From NCBI GenBank assembly GCA_945276085.1, contig CALYPO010000011.1, forward strand, positions 1 through 34,539: a stretch of DNA of 34,539 nucleotides, given 5' to 3'. The DNA comes from an uncultured Gilliamella sp. (GTDB lineage Bacteria; Pseudomonadota; Gammaproteobacteria; Enterobacterales; Orbaceae). Within the stretch, counting starts at the first letter, position 1, and the number at the start of each line of letters is the position of its first letter. This document shows positions 8,206 to 18,905 of this stretch, one piece after another. Below the pieces are notes generated by a model. It ran no database searches. It had not been told where the DNA came from and worked only from the letters and a program-made list of their open reading frames with translations. Position numbers and translations under genes: made by a program.

Positions 8206-10658
8206 AATTTATTGGTATAGTAGGAACAAATGCTCAAGAATCTTATAACCGCATGTTATTGCAATTTATGCAAAAACATTTTAGTCATAAAGCCGAAATT
8301 GAAATATTAGAGTTGACCGATGTTCCAATGTTTAATGAGTCAGATGACCAATCTAATAGTCCTATCATTCAGAATTTTAATAATAAAATTATTCAAGCAG
8401 ATGGTGTTATTCTTGCCACGCCAGAGCATAATCACTCAATTCCATCGGCCTTAAAAAGTATCATTGAATGGTTGTCATTTAATTTGCATCCGTTTGATGG
8501 TAAACCGGTTATGATTGTTGGTGCATCTTATGATGTACAAGGCTCTTCTCGAGCACAATTACATTTACGTCAAATCCTTGATGCGCCAGGGGTTAATGCA
8601 ACAGTTATGCCGGGCTCTGAATTTTTACTGGGTCGAGCCCATCAAGCTTTTGATGAGCAAGGTAATCTTAAATCAGAACGAACAGTCGATTTTTTAGAAA
8701 GCTGTTTTTTACGTTTTTTGCGATTTACTCAAGTTGTCAATTTACTTAATGTGCCGGAAGAAATCTCGTATGAACCAGGTAAATATTGTGTAACAGCACC
8801 GGGTCATAATGGCGATTTACCTATGGTTGTTACTTTATCAACTGACCGCATTGAATCGATTGATATTGATACCGAAGGCGAGTCAGAAGGTATTGCTGAC
8901 GTTGTGTTTAAACGTATTCCATCTCAAATCCTTGAAGGTCAGACACTGAATGTCGATTTGATTTCTGGTGCATCGGTTACAAGTAATGGTGTTATTGATG
9001 GTGTGGCAAAAGCCATTAAAATGGCAGGTGCTAATCCTGATGTATTAAGGAAAAGACCAAAAGCACCAAGCGCGCTTGATAATAGTGATGCGCAATATGT
9101 AACAGATGTCGTTGTGGTTGGTGCTGGTGGTGCAGGATTATCAGCCGCGGCAAGTATTTTACAAGAAGGCAAGCGCGTTGTCGTTGTTGAAAAATTTCCA
9201 GCCGTTGGTGGGAATACTGTCCGTACTGGTGGTCCAATGAATGCCGCCAATCCTAAATGGCAAAATACTTTCGATGCTATCGCGGGCGAAAGCCATACTT
9301 TATCTGAAATAGTAGCAATTGATGAGTCCGTGATTGATCCTGAATATTTGCAAGATTTTAGAAGCTTAAAACAGCAAATTAATGATTATTTATCAGAAAA
9401 TAAAGGCAAAACCGGTTACCTATTTGATTCGGCACTACTTCATCGTATTCAAACCTATCTTGGCGGTAAGCGTACCGACCAATTAGGAAATGTAATTTAT
9501 GGACAATATGATCTGGTTAAAATCTTGACTGATGAGGCGCTAGAATCGGTTAAATGGCTTGAAAATATTGGTGTTGAATTTGATAAACATGATGTCACTA
9601 TGCCAGTAGGGGCTTTATGGCGTCGAGGTCATAAACCGTTAAAAAGTGAAGGTTATGCTTATGTTTCTGCATTGCAAAAATATGTAGAAGATAAGGGAGG
9701 AATTATCATAACCGATACGGCTGTTAAATCGTTAATTGTTGAAGATGGGCATGTGTCTGGGGTAATTGGACAAGGTTTAAATGGTAAAAAAGTTACCGTT
9801 AAAGCCGATGCTGTCATTTTGGCATCGGGTGGTTTTGGTGCTAATACCAAAATGCTCAAAGAGTATAACACTTATTGGACTGAAATTGATGACAATATTA
9901 AAACCTCTAATTCTCCGGCAATCACTGGTGATGGTATTTTGTTAGGACAAAGTGTTGGTGCGGATCTGGTTGGTATGGGCTTTTCACAAATGATGCCTGT
10001 TTCTGACCCAGAGACTGGGGCATTATTTAGTGGGTTACAAGTTCCACCACAAAATTTCATTATGGTTAACAAACAAGGAAAACGTTTTGTTAATGAATAT
10101 GGCAGCCGAGACAAACTTACACAAGCCGCTATTGATAATGGTGGATTATTTTATTTAATAGCTGATGAAGAAATCAAAAAGACGGCTTACAACACATCAC
10201 AAGAAAAAATTGATAAGCAAATTGCGGCTGGTACGCTATTTTGTGCAGACACTTTAGAAGAATTGGCCGAAAAACTGGGAATGGATGCTGATATTTTTAA
10301 ACAAACGATTGCCAACTATAATGCGTATGCTGATGCTGGGTATGATCCTGAATTTGGTAAAGATGTATTTGATTTGAAAGTAGAAGTCGCTCCATTTTAT
10401 GCAACACCAAGAAAACCAGCGGTGCATCATACAATGGGTGGACTAAAAATCGATACACAAACCCATGTTTTGGATAAATTAGGACAAAAAATTTCTGGCT
10501 TATATGCGGCAGGAGAAGTAGCAGGGGGTATCCATGCGGGTAATAGATTGGGTGGTAATTCACTAACCGATATTTTTACCTTTGGACGAATTGCGGGAAA
10601 AACTGCTTTGAAAGATATCAAGTCAAGAATGGAGTCTGGACATGGAACAACAAACTAG
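8202..10658 (+). CDS. Three-domain flavoprotein reductase (FMN_red / FMN_bind / FAD_binding_2), probable unsaturated-acid reductase
   Basis: The 818-residue cytoplasmic protein has no signal peptide. Residues 1-180 form an FMN_red domain with [10 protein letters not shown] and [21 protein letters not shown]. Residues about 200-280 form an FMN_bind domain with the ApbE acceptor motif D252-LIS-GA-Ser258. Residues about 303-810 form a fumarate-reductase-type FAD_binding_2 domain with GAGGAG at 307-312 and GNRLGGN around Arg782. Electrons would pass from NAD(P)H through the FMN groups to FAD and then to a C=C bond. Two expected active-site residues differ: GHKP has Lys478 where fumarate reductases have the proton-donor Arg (HRP), and QMMP has Met598 where they have a substrate His (QxHPT). 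Fumarate is thus unlikely; cinnamate-like or other unsaturated acids fit better. I chose the ATG at 8202 because it has AAGGAG upstream and forms ATGA with the previous stop; an upstream in-frame ATG at 8169 would add 11 unrelated residues. Confidence 0.88.
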   Translation: MKFIGIVGTNAQESYNRMLLQFMQKHFSHKAEIEILELTDVPMFNESDDQSNSPIIQNFNNKIIQADGVILATPEHNHSIPSALKSIIEWLSFNLHPFDGKPVMIVGASYDVQGSSRAQLHLRQILDAPGVNATVMPGSEFLLGRAHQAFDEQGNLKSERTVDFLESCFLRFLRFTQVVNLLNVPEEISYEPGKYCVTAPGHNGDLPMVVTLSTDRIESIDIDTEGESEGIADVVFKRIPSQILEGQTLNVDLISGASVTSNGVIDGVAKAIKMAGANPDVLRKRPKAPSALDNSDAQYVTDVVVVGAGGAGLSAAASILQEGKRVVVVEKFPAVGGNTVRTGGPMNAANPKWQNTFDAIAGESHTLSEIVAIDESVIDPEYLQDFRSLKQQINDYLSENKGKTGYLFDSALLHRIQTYLGGKRTDQLGNVIYGQYDLVKILTDEALESVKWLENIGVEFDKHDVTMPVGALWRRGHKPLKSEGYAYVSALQKYVEDKGGIIITDTAVKSLIVEDGHVSGVIGQGLNGKKVTVKADAVILASGGFGANTKMLKEYNTYWTEIDDNIKTSNSPAITGDGILLGQSVGADLVGMGFSQMMPVSDPETGALFSGLQVPPQNFIMVNKQGKRFVNEYGSRDKLTQAAIDNGGLFYLIADEEIKKTAYNTSQEKIDKQIAAGTLFCADTLEELAEKLGMDADIFKQTIANYNAYADAGYDPEFGKDVFDLKVEVAPFYATPRKPAVHHTMGGLKIDTQTHVLDKLGQKISGLYAAGEVAGGIHAGNRLGGNSLTDIFTFGRIAGKTALKDIKSRMESGHGTTN

Positions 10659-11868
10659 AAATCTCAATCGATGGCTTGTACTGATAGCATCAACATCAAT
10701 CTTGCTTTGTACTGGTGCGATTTATGCTTTTAGTGTTTTTGCCGGTCCTTTAAGTGCCGCTAAAAATTGGAGTATGTCAGAGGTGATGACAGCGTTTGCT
10801 ATTAATTCAGCTGTTGGCCCAATTCCTATGATTTTAGGTGGCTTTTTAACGGATAGAGGATTAGCTAAATGGTCTAGTGTTTTAGGTGGTTTGCTGTTTG
10901 GACTAGGCTTTTTTCTGACGGGTTATGTGACCAGTCCACTAATGCTTTATGTGACTTATGGCTTATTAAGTGGCTTTGGTCAAGGGCTTGCTTATTCGGG
11001 CTGTTTAAGTAATACCATTAAATTATTTCCTGATAAAAAAGGTCTCGCTTCAGGTATCATTACAGCAGGTATGGGGGGCGCTGCAATTATATCAGCACCA
11101 ATCGGTAACCATTTGATTGAGCGTTTTGATGTGCTATATGCTTTCCAAATTCTAGGTTGTACCTATATAGCTGTGGTTATTGTTGCCAGTTTCTTTATAA
11201 AGGTAGCACCCGCTAATTATCAACCGCAAGGTTGGACTCAAGCACACAGCCAACAAAATGCGCCTATTGTTAACAAAAATTGGCAACAAATGCTACAAAC
11301 GCCATATTTTTACCTCATATTTTTTATGTTAGGTACTGGTGCATTTTCTGGGTTGATGATAGCTTCGAATGCATCGAGTATTGGGCAAAACATGTTTGGG
11401 CTATCTTCTGTGGCAGCAGCATTTTATGTCAGTTTATATTCATTAAGTAATTGTGCTGGGCGAGTTGTTTGGGGAACGGTATCGGATAAACTTGGTCGTA
11501 ATCGAACATTAGATATTATCTTTTCGGTAATTATTTTGGCTTTTATGGCATTTTTATTTATTCCAACACAAGCAGGATTTGCAATAGGAATTATCGCGCT
11601 TGGTTTATGCTTTGGTGGTGTGATGGGCGTGTTCCCACCAATGGTTATGGAAAATTATGGACCGATTCACCAAGGTGTTAACTACGGTATTATTTTTGTG
11701 GGTTATTCTTCAGCGGCATTTTTTGCACCAAAATTAACGGCGGATATCCTTATCAATAATAATGGCAGTTATACTTACGCATTTTATATTGCGATCGCTG
11801 TAGCCTTTGTTGGCTTAGTGTTAAACATGATTTATAAATTTACTAAACAAAGACAATCGAACAATTAA
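10642..11868 (+). CDS. MFS transporter, oxalate/formate antiporter (OFA) family
   Basis: The 408-residue inner-membrane protein has about 12 predicted helices and a central loop near residues 195-215. The N-terminal half, [16 protein letters not shown], and the helix-4 stretch [21 protein letters not shown] resemble the OFA family (OxlT, YhjX). [15 protein letters not shown] is the MFS loop motif of the second half. It starts 17 bp inside the reductase gene, with GGAG upstream, so it belongs to the same operon. The likely job is bringing in the reductase substrate. OFA members can exchange substrate for product, so acid/dihydro-acid exchange is possible. Lys364 lies within predicted helix 11 ([10 protein letters not shown]) and could bind a carboxylate. 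Specificity cannot be read from the sequence. Confidence 0.87.
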   Translation: MEQQTRNLNRWLVLIASTSILLCTGAIYAFSVFAGPLSAAKNWSMSEVMTAFAINSAVGPIPMILGGFLTDRGLAKWSSVLGGLLFGLGFFLTGYVTSPLMLYVTYGLLSGFGQGLAYSGCLSNTIKLFPDKKGLASGIITAGMGGAAIISAPIGNHLIERFDVLYAFQILGCTYIAVVIVASFFIKVAPANYQPQGWTQAHSQQNAPIVNKNWQQMLQTPYFYLIFFMLGTGAFSGLMIASNASSIGQNMFGLSSVAAAFYVSLYSLSNCAGRVVWGTVSDKLGRNRTLDIIFSVIILAFMAFLFIPTQAGFAIGIIALGLCFGGVMGVFPPMVMENYGPIHQGVNYGIIFVGYSSAAFFAPKLTADILINNNGSYTYAFYIAIAVAFVGLVLNMIYKFTKQRQSNN

Positions 11869-11890
11869 TAATAAGTTCGCATTTAAGCTA

Positions 11891-11920
11891 AAGGAGCCAG
11901 ATTTCTGTGCTCCTTATTTT
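11891..11920 (+). terminator. Intrinsic terminator after the reductase operon
   Basis: The stem AAGGAGC (11891-11897) pairs with GCTCCTT (11909-11915). An inner CAGA/TCTG extension closes a two-base loop with one bulged T. ATTTT follows. It lies 22 bases after the MFS gene. Confidence 0.82.
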
Positions 11921-11964
11921 GTATACTTAACTACCAATCTAATAATTCACTATTATATACATTA

Positions 11965-13044
11965 TTATGTTCGTTCTATCGACTCAAGGACGATGTTTTT
12001 ATCAATGCCATCAAGCACTTCAACTTGTCCAATTTGTGTCGGAATAACCAGCCTGAGTTTGCCTGATAAAACTTTTTTATCGCGTAACATGTGAGGAATA
12101 TAAGCATCACTTGTCATTTGAGATGGCCGGGTAACTGGAAGTTTTGCTCTAATAAGCAGTGTTTTAATACGATCAATATCAGCGGTTGTAAATTTACCCA
12201 ACAGTTTAGCTGTTTGAGCAGCCATCAACATACCGACACTGACAGCCTCACCATGTAACCAATTACCATAACCTAATTCTGCTTCGATGGCATGACCATA
12301 AGTATGACCCAGATTTAAAATTGCACGCATATCTTGTTCAGTTTCGTCGGCCGCAACTACCTGTGCTTTGAGTTCGCAGCAGCGATAAATGCAATAACTG
12401 AGTGCTTCGACATCTAATTTAAGTAACTGGTCAATGTGCAATTCTAACCAATTAAAAAAATCAGCATCCATAATAATGCCATATTTTATGACTTCGGCCA
12501 GACCTGCTGATAATTCACGCTGTGGTAACGTTTTTAAACAATTGAGATCGATAACCACTGATTGAGGTTGATAAAATGCGCCAATCATATTTTTACCAAG
12601 AGGGTGATTAATGGCGGTTTTACCACCAACAGACGAGTCCACTTGCGAAAGTAAAGTTGTGGGCACTTGTATAAATTTAATTCCTCGTTGATACGCTGAT
12701 GCCGCAAATCCAGCGACATCACCAATAACGCCACCACCTAATGCAATTAGTCTGGAATTGCGCGTATGATTATTGGCAAGCAAAGCGGTAAGAATTTTAT
12801 TCCATGTTTCCATGGTTTTATATTGTTCACCATCAGGCAAAATGACAGAATCAGTTTTTATACCGTTGTCTTCAAGCATATGAATTAAAGTTTGTAAATA
12901 TAGTGGAGCAATGGTGTCATTGGTTGCGATTAATACACGTTGACCTGGCTGGAGTTTGAAATGTTTAAATTGAGTTAAAAGATTTTCGCCAATAGTAATA
13001 GGATAACTACGTTTTGCTAGCGCCACATTTAAAATTTTTTGCAT
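11965..13044 (-). CDS. aroB: 3-dehydroquinate synthase
   Basis: Second shikimate step: converts DAHP to 3-dehydroquinate using NAD+ and a divalent metal. It follows on biochemically from aroF at 4-5 kb, though the two genes are not linked. Visible motifs are [10 protein letters not shown], the nucleotide-binding [36 protein letters not shown], and the metal-binding region with [23 protein letters not shown] and [12 protein letters not shown] start at the ATG at 13044, giving 359 residues; E. coli AroB (362) begins at the same point before RSYPITI. A longer frame adds 26 residues with no family match. The ribosome-binding site is poor. The gene is divergent from nadE and has no aroK beside it, unlike E. 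coli. Confidence 0.95.
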   Translation of the reverse strand: MQKILNVALAKRSYPITIGENLLTQFKHFKLQPGQRVLIATNDTIAPLYLQTLIHMLEDNGIKTDSVILPDGEQYKTMETWNKILTALLANNHTRNSRLIALGGGVIGDVAGFAASAYQRGIKFIQVPTTLLSQVDSSVGGKTAINHPLGKNMIGAFYQPQSVVIDLNCLKTLPQRELSAGLAEVIKYGIIMDADFFNWLELHIDQLLKLDVEALSYCIYRCCELKAQVVAADETEQDMRAILNLGHTYGHAIEAELGYGNWLHGEAVSVGMLMAAQTAKLLGKFTTADIDRIKTLLIRAKLPVTRPSQMTSDAYIPHMLRDKKVLSGKLRLVIPTQIGQVEVLDGIDKNIVLESIERT

Positions 13045-13164
13045 AATAATACCCGGACAAGTCAAAGCTAATTTATTGTTGCATGTTAGCGATAAAAAAG
13101 TAGCAGTGCAACTTAGAATCATTTAAACTTATTGCCAATTTTGTTTAGTAATATTAAATTTAAT

Positions 13165-15134
<1,970 letters not shown>

Positions 15135-15140
15135 TTGAGA

Positions 15141-15764
15141 TTATTTGATATCAGGTCGCTCTTGTTTGAGTAATTCATTAGTCACAATGCCCTGCATAGA
15201 ACAAATAAGCAGATTCATATTTGTGCCTTTTTCAATTAAGAGTAATTTTTCTGTTGTATCCGGTGCTGGAATTGTTTTTACACCAACTACAGTACCGGTG
15301 TTTTCTTTCCATACATGAACATCATCATTAATGTTACGAATCATTGGATTGGCGATGTACAGTAAGTCATCTTCCATATCTTTCCAATTGATAAAATTTA
15401 ATGTCTCTTTTATTTGATTTATATCGTTATCAATAATAAAACCCCAAAAATAATATTTTCCTATTTTGCCTAAATCCATCGCACTATCATAATAACCTTT
15501 AATTGTTAGATTGTTATAGTGGATAGGGGTTTGAAAATAAACATAATTTTTATTAGTGTCACTGCGATTTTCAACGGGAATAAAGGCCTGATTATTATTG
15601 ATTACATTGACATTTGTTACTTTTAGTAACTCATCTTTATTATCATATATAGCTTTGAAAAAATTGGTATTACAGAGAGATAATGACTCTATTAATGGTA
15701 ATTTATCGGCTGATGCGACAAAAGAACAAACTATTAGTATTACTGTAATAACGCTTTTGATCAT
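15141..15764 (-). CDS. Secreted protein of unknown function
   Basis: I do not recognise this 207-residue protein. Residues 1-19 form a signal peptide (basic start, hydrophobic VITVILIVCSFV, then A-S-A), with cleavage likely before Asp20. The Cys inside the signal is not in a lipobox. The mature part has two cysteines, in SLCNTNF and LLICSMQ, which could form a disulfide in the periplasm. There are many Asn, Asp and Tyr residues and no transmembrane segment. A TTG six codons upstream would extend the frame, but the ATG gives the better signal peptide. Neither start has a good ribosome-binding site. It converges on glnB with a 6-base gap and no terminator. Confidence 0.7.
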   Translation of the reverse strand: MIKSVITVILIVCSFVASADKLPLIESLSLCNTNFFKAIYDNKDELLKVTNVNVINNNQAFIPVENRSDTNKNYVYFQTPIHYNNLTIKGYYDSAMDLGKIGKYYFWGFIIDNDINQIKETLNFINWKDMEDDLLYIANPMIRNINDDVHVWKENTGTVVGVKTIPAPDTTEKLLLIEKGTNMNLLICSMQGIVTNELLKQERPDIK

Positions 15765-16104
15765 GTTGGTTGGAGTTGACAAAAAATAAAAATTATTAAG
15801 TTAAGTTGCCTTGATTGTATAATTTTTAAAGAATAATAACAATGTTAATCCCCCTTTTCTTTTTTAAAGAATTATTAAGATTGGTGAATACTTAACCTTT
15901 ATTAAAGGTATTGAGTAAATCTAACAATATAATTATATATTTTATCAAGCAATAATCTTATTTATCTTTATTTATGGAAGACTGATCCCAAAATGATGAA
16001 TTTATTTGAAAAATAGTTTGAGTATTAGAAAAATTACTATAATTTTATTTGAGCAGTAAGTTGTTTATGTTATTCAGTCAATTAATTTTAAATGGAAATA
16101 AATT
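15765..16104. other. 340-base AT-rich region upstream of tfoX
   Basis: This region lies between the divergent secreted-protein gene and tfoX and carries no gene I can support. It holds one clear small hairpin, ACCTTT-ATT-AAAGGT at 15895-15909, flanked by partly complementary TACT and AGTA, about 195 bases before the tfoX start. No clear CRP-type TGTGA-N6-TCACA site is visible. Confidence 0.5.
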
Positions 16105-16719
16105 ATGAGTTCAACATTTGCAAATAAAATACTAGAAGATTTTTCTTGCTTTGAGGATATTTCAATCAAAACATTTTTTGGTGGATTTAGTATCAATAGC
16201 AAAGGAGTCATGTTTGGATGGATTGGTAAAGGTGAGCTATATTTAAGGGGGCATGATCACTATCGTTCAGTTTTTATTGATTTGGATATGCCCACATTAA
16301 CACTACCAACCGCAATGTCTAGAAAATCACTTGATTATTATAAAGTGAGTGATGAATTGTTAAAACATCCTAATAAGCTTCACGCTATGGTCAAAATGGT
16401 CATTGAATATGCTATTTTAGAACATAGTGAGAAAATTCAATTAAAAAATCAGCAAATTAAGACTTTACCTAATATCAACTTATCTTTGGAAAAACTATTA
16501 TTTAGCGTTGGTATAACCAATATAGAAATATTTAATAAAGTTGGTTATCTGGAGGCTTTTTACCGAATTAAGAGTATAAAATCGACTATTTCGGACAATG
16601 TTCTATTTGTTTTGTATAGTGCATTAAATTATTGCCATGTAGAAGTATTATCTAAATCGACAAAAACTGATATTGAAGTTGCATATCAAGATTTTTTAGA
16701 CAATATATCGGATAATTAA
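16105..16719 (+). CDS. tfoX: TfoX/Sxy-family competence regulator
   Basis: Sxy/TfoX works with CRP to switch on DNA-uptake genes at CRP-S promoters in gammaproteobacteria. At 204 residues it is close to E. coli Sxy (209). The N-terminal TfoX_N domain (about 10-100) includes IKTFFGGFSINSKGVMFGWI and LYLRG. The C-terminal TfoX_C domain (about 110-200) includes LPNINLSLEKLLFSVGI and a helix-hairpin-like VGYLEAFYRIK. A TGGAAA ribosome-binding site precedes the ATG. It stands alone and ends at a strong terminator shared with rhlB. Whether competence genes exist elsewhere in this genome cannot be seen here. Confidence 0.88.
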   Translation: MSSTFANKILEDFSCFEDISIKTFFGGFSINSKGVMFGWIGKGELYLRGHDHYRSVFIDLDMPTLTLPTAMSRKSLDYYKVSDELLKHPNKLHAMVKMVIEYAILEHSEKIQLKNQQIKTLPNINLSLEKLLFSVGITNIEIFNKVGYLEAFYRIKSIKSTISDNVLFVLYSALNYCHVEVLSKSTKTDIEVAYQDFLDNISDN

Positions 16720-16767
16720 GTTGTAAACTTTTATCTATTATTATGATTATCAGTCAACCATGAAAAT

Positions 16768-16812
16768 AACAGTTATCCTGAAATCAATTCATGTTAGGAT
16801 AACTGTTTTTTT
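16768..16812. terminator. Bidirectional terminator between tfoX and rhlB
   Basis: A perfect 12-bp stem: AACAGTTATCCT (16768-16779) pairs with AGGATAACTGTT (16796-16807), with a 16-base loop. On the plus strand the stem runs into seven Ts (16806-16812). On the minus strand it is followed by ATTTTC, so it can also serve rhlB. Confidence 0.88.
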
Positions 16813-16822
16813 GTAAATATTG

Positions 16823-18052
16823 TTATGAAGACGTTCTACGACGTGATGTTCGTTTAAATGGCTTTGGTGTAGGTAAATTCGTTAATAGTGCTGTTGGATC
16901 GTATTGGCTAACAGGAATAGCATGATCAATCGCTTTTTCGATAGCGGGTAAATTTTGTGAGTAACGTTCACAAGCAAGTGAAATAGAATAACCTTCTGCA
17001 CCAGCACGACCAGTACGCCCGATTCTATGTCTGTAATCATCACAGTCATCGGGTAAGTCGTAATTAAAAACATGTGTTACATGAGGAATATGTAAACCTC
17101 GCGCAGCCACATCTGTTGCCACTAAAATATCTAAATCGCCTTGCGTAAATTGTTCAAGAATCGATAAACGTTTCTTTTGTGCAATATCACCAGTTAATAA
17201 TCCAACTCGATGGCCATCTGCAACTAAATGGCGCCATATTTTTTCACACGCAACTTTGGTATTGGCAAACACAATACAGCGATCTGGCCACTCTTCTTCT
17301 ATTAGTGTTTGTAACAGCGCTAATTTATCTTCATTCGATGGGAAAAATAGTTCTTCTTTTATACGATGACCAATTTTTTGTTCTGGTTCCACTTCAACAT
17401 ATTGTGGATTATTCATATGCTCAAATGCTAATTCACGGACATTATGCGTGAGTGTTGCAGAAAATAGCATAGTTAATCGTTTTTGTGGTGGCGTCATGTG
17501 TCTAAAAATCCAACGAACATCCCGAATAAATCCTAAGTCAAACATACGGTCAGCTTCATCTAAAACAACAACTTGTATTGACTCAAGATTTATATAATTT
17601 TGTTTAGCATAATCGATCAAACGACCTGTCGTTGCGATGAGAATATCGACGCCAGCTGATAACATTTTTAATTGTTTATCATAACCATCACCACCAAATG
17701 CTAAACCTAGTTTTAGGCCTGTCTGTTCTGATAATACTTGAGCATCATGATAGATTTGCACAACGAGTTCGCGAGTTGGCGCGATAATGATTGCTCGAGG
17801 TTGGTTGGTTTGATGATCAGGTAATGGTTGATGATTCAATAAATAATTAAACGTTGAGGCTAAAAACGCGATGGTTTTTCCTGTCCCTGTTTGTCCCTGC
17901 CCAGCAATATCAATTCCTTTTGTGGTTAACGGTAACGTCTTTTCTTGAATTGGCGTACAATAAGTAAAGCCATTTTGATCAAGGGCTTTTAGTACTAATG
18001 GATGTAAAGGAAACTGACTAAAAGTCGTTTTGGTGAGATAGGATTGAATCAT
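16823..18052 (-). CDS. rhlB: DEAD-box ATP-dependent RNA helicase, RhlB
   Basis: Unwinds RNA for the degradosome together with RNase E and PNPase in E. coli. The 409 residues contain the Q motif (FTYCTPIQ), Walker [14 protein letters not shown], the DEAD box in [29 protein letters not shown] and [10 protein letters not shown]. The C-terminus is short and basic ([10 protein letters not shown]), as in E. coli RhlB (421). I start at the ATG at 18052 because [15 protein letters not shown] matches the E. coli N-terminus; a TTG at 18076 adds eight residues. It is divergent from trxA, and the rhlB/trxA/rho order is the classic gammaproteobacterial arrangement. Confidence 0.95.
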   Translation of the reverse strand: MIQSYLTKTTFSQFPLHPLVLKALDQNGFTYCTPIQEKTLPLTTKGIDIAGQGQTGTGKTIAFLASTFNYLLNHQPLPDHQTNQPRAIIIAPTRELVVQIYHDAQVLSEQTGLKLGLAFGGDGYDKQLKMLSAGVDILIATTGRLIDYAKQNYINLESIQVVVLDEADRMFDLGFIRDVRWIFRHMTPPQKRLTMLFSATLTHNVRELAFEHMNNPQYVEVEPEQKIGHRIKEELFFPSNEDKLALLQTLIEEEWPDRCIVFANTKVACEKIWRHLVADGHRVGLLTGDIAQKKRLSILEQFTQGDLDILVATDVAARGLHIPHVTHVFNYDLPDDCDDYRHRIGRTGRAGAEGYSISLACERYSQNLPAIEKAIDHAIPVSQYDPTALLTNLPTPKPFKRTSRRRTSS

Positions 18053-18213
18053 TATGGTTTCAAAGTTAATTATCAAAGTTTTTTAATTATAACATATTAG
18101 TCATACTGACATCACTAATAATTATCTCCTATTATAATAATTACTAGCGCGTGCTTTGAAAATATTTTAACATTTAAAACCATAAAAATTATATTATTAT
18201 TGGAGATAATAAA

Positions 18214-18540
18214 ATGAGTCATAATATTGTTGCGTTAACTGAAGCAAGTTTTGAGAAAACCATTAACGAAGCAACTAAACCCGTACTAGTTGATTTTTGG
18301 GCTGAATGGTGTGGTCCTTGTAAAATGGTTGCGCCTATTTTAGAAGAAATAGCTCAAGAATATAGTGATCGTATCGTTATTGCTAAACTAAATGTTGAAG
18401 AAAATCCTAATATAGCACCTAAGTTTGGTATTCGTGGCATTCCTACATTACTCATTTTCAAAAATGGTGAAGTTGTTTCAACACAAGTTGGCGCGTTATC
18501 TAAAGCCCAATTGAAAAGTTTTATTGAAGCACAACTGTAA
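18214..18540 (+). CDS. trxA: Thioredoxin 1
   Basis: A small cytoplasmic disulfide reductase that donates electrons to ribonucleotide reductase, PAPS reductase and methionine sulfoxide reductases. The 108 residues (E. coli 109) include [13 protein letters not shown] with redox Cys33 and Cys36, and the cis-proline in [14 protein letters not shown] ribosome-binding site stands before the ATG. It lies between divergent rhlB and downstream rho, as in E. coli. Confidence 0.97.
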   Translation: MSHNIVALTEASFEKTINEATKPVLVDFWAEWCGPCKMVAPILEEIAQEYSDRIVIAKLNVEENPNIAPKFGIRGIPTLLIFKNGEVVSTQVGALSKAQLKSFIEAQL

Positions 18541-18577
18541 TAGTTGTGATTGCTGCCCTCACAAAATCAATAAAAAA

Positions 18578-18613
18578 CAGTAATAAGCGTAATAAAAATT
18601 ACGCTTATTACTG
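18578..18613. terminator. Perfect 16-bp hairpin after trxA
   Basis: CAGTAATAAGCGTAAT (18578-18593), an AAAA loop, then the exact complement (18598-18613), 37 bases past the trxA stop. On the plus strand it is followed by CTTAAATC, with no U-run, so it is not a textbook terminator for trxA. On the minus strand six Ts follow the stem. It may protect the trxA 3' end or stop antisense transcription. Confidence 0.6.
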
Positions 18614-18650
18614 CTTAAATCAAGTGCGTTGTTATTTTCAATAACATAAT

Positions 18651-18759
18651 TAAATATAGACAGACTACCTTTTTTAGTGTAAATTGCTAACTTCTTACGA
18701 AAGCTCCTTTCTGCAATCCATTGTTTTTATTGATTAAGTGGGTGAACAGTCTATATTTA
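18651..18759 (+). promoter_or_regulatory. rho leader region with long-range inverted repeat
   Basis: TAAATATAGAC at 18651-18661 is exactly complementary to GTCTATATTTA at 18749-18759. This would enclose an 87-base loop containing a small GAAAG-CTC-CTTTC hairpin. It lies in the 292 bases between the trxA hairpin and rho. In E. coli rho is autoregulated by premature termination in its leader, so a regulatory leader is plausible here. I cannot place the promoter with confidence. Confidence 0.4.
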
Positions 18760-18835
18760 AACGCATAATTATCATTGAAAACTTAGTAATTCATTGCGTT
18801 TGTATATTGTAAGAAAGAGATTTTTTTATTAATAA

Positions 18836-18901
18836 ATGAAAGAAATATACAAAAATAGCAGTAATTGCAAACATATCAATTTTATCCTCAAGAATTTTTA
18901 A
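18836..18901 (+). CDS. Possible 21-codon leader peptide of rho
   Basis: A small frame ([12 protein letters not shown] and nine more residues) begins at ATG 18836 and stops with TAA four bases before the rho ATG. E. coli has a leader peptide (RhoL) before rho. I see no sequence similarity to it from memory, and the ribosome-binding site (AAAGAGA, about 16 bases upstream) is poorly spaced. The rho start itself lacks a strong ribosome-binding site, which would make coupling useful. It could be chance in an AT-rich leader. Confidence 0.25.
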   Translation: MKEIYKNSSNCKHINFILKNF

Positions 18902-18905
18902 AATT

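Noticed and set aside
8939-10621. Several long open frames (68-103 codons) on the minus strand inside the large reductase gene
   Set aside because: They lie wholly antisense to a gene with strong domain evidence, have no ribosome-binding sites or family motifs, and are low-complexity shadows of its codons.
13045-13122. Upstream extension of aroB by 26 residues
   Set aside because: AroB proteins start just before the R-S-Y-P-I-T-I stretch; the extension does not resemble a signal or domain and occupies the aroB-nadE promoter gap.
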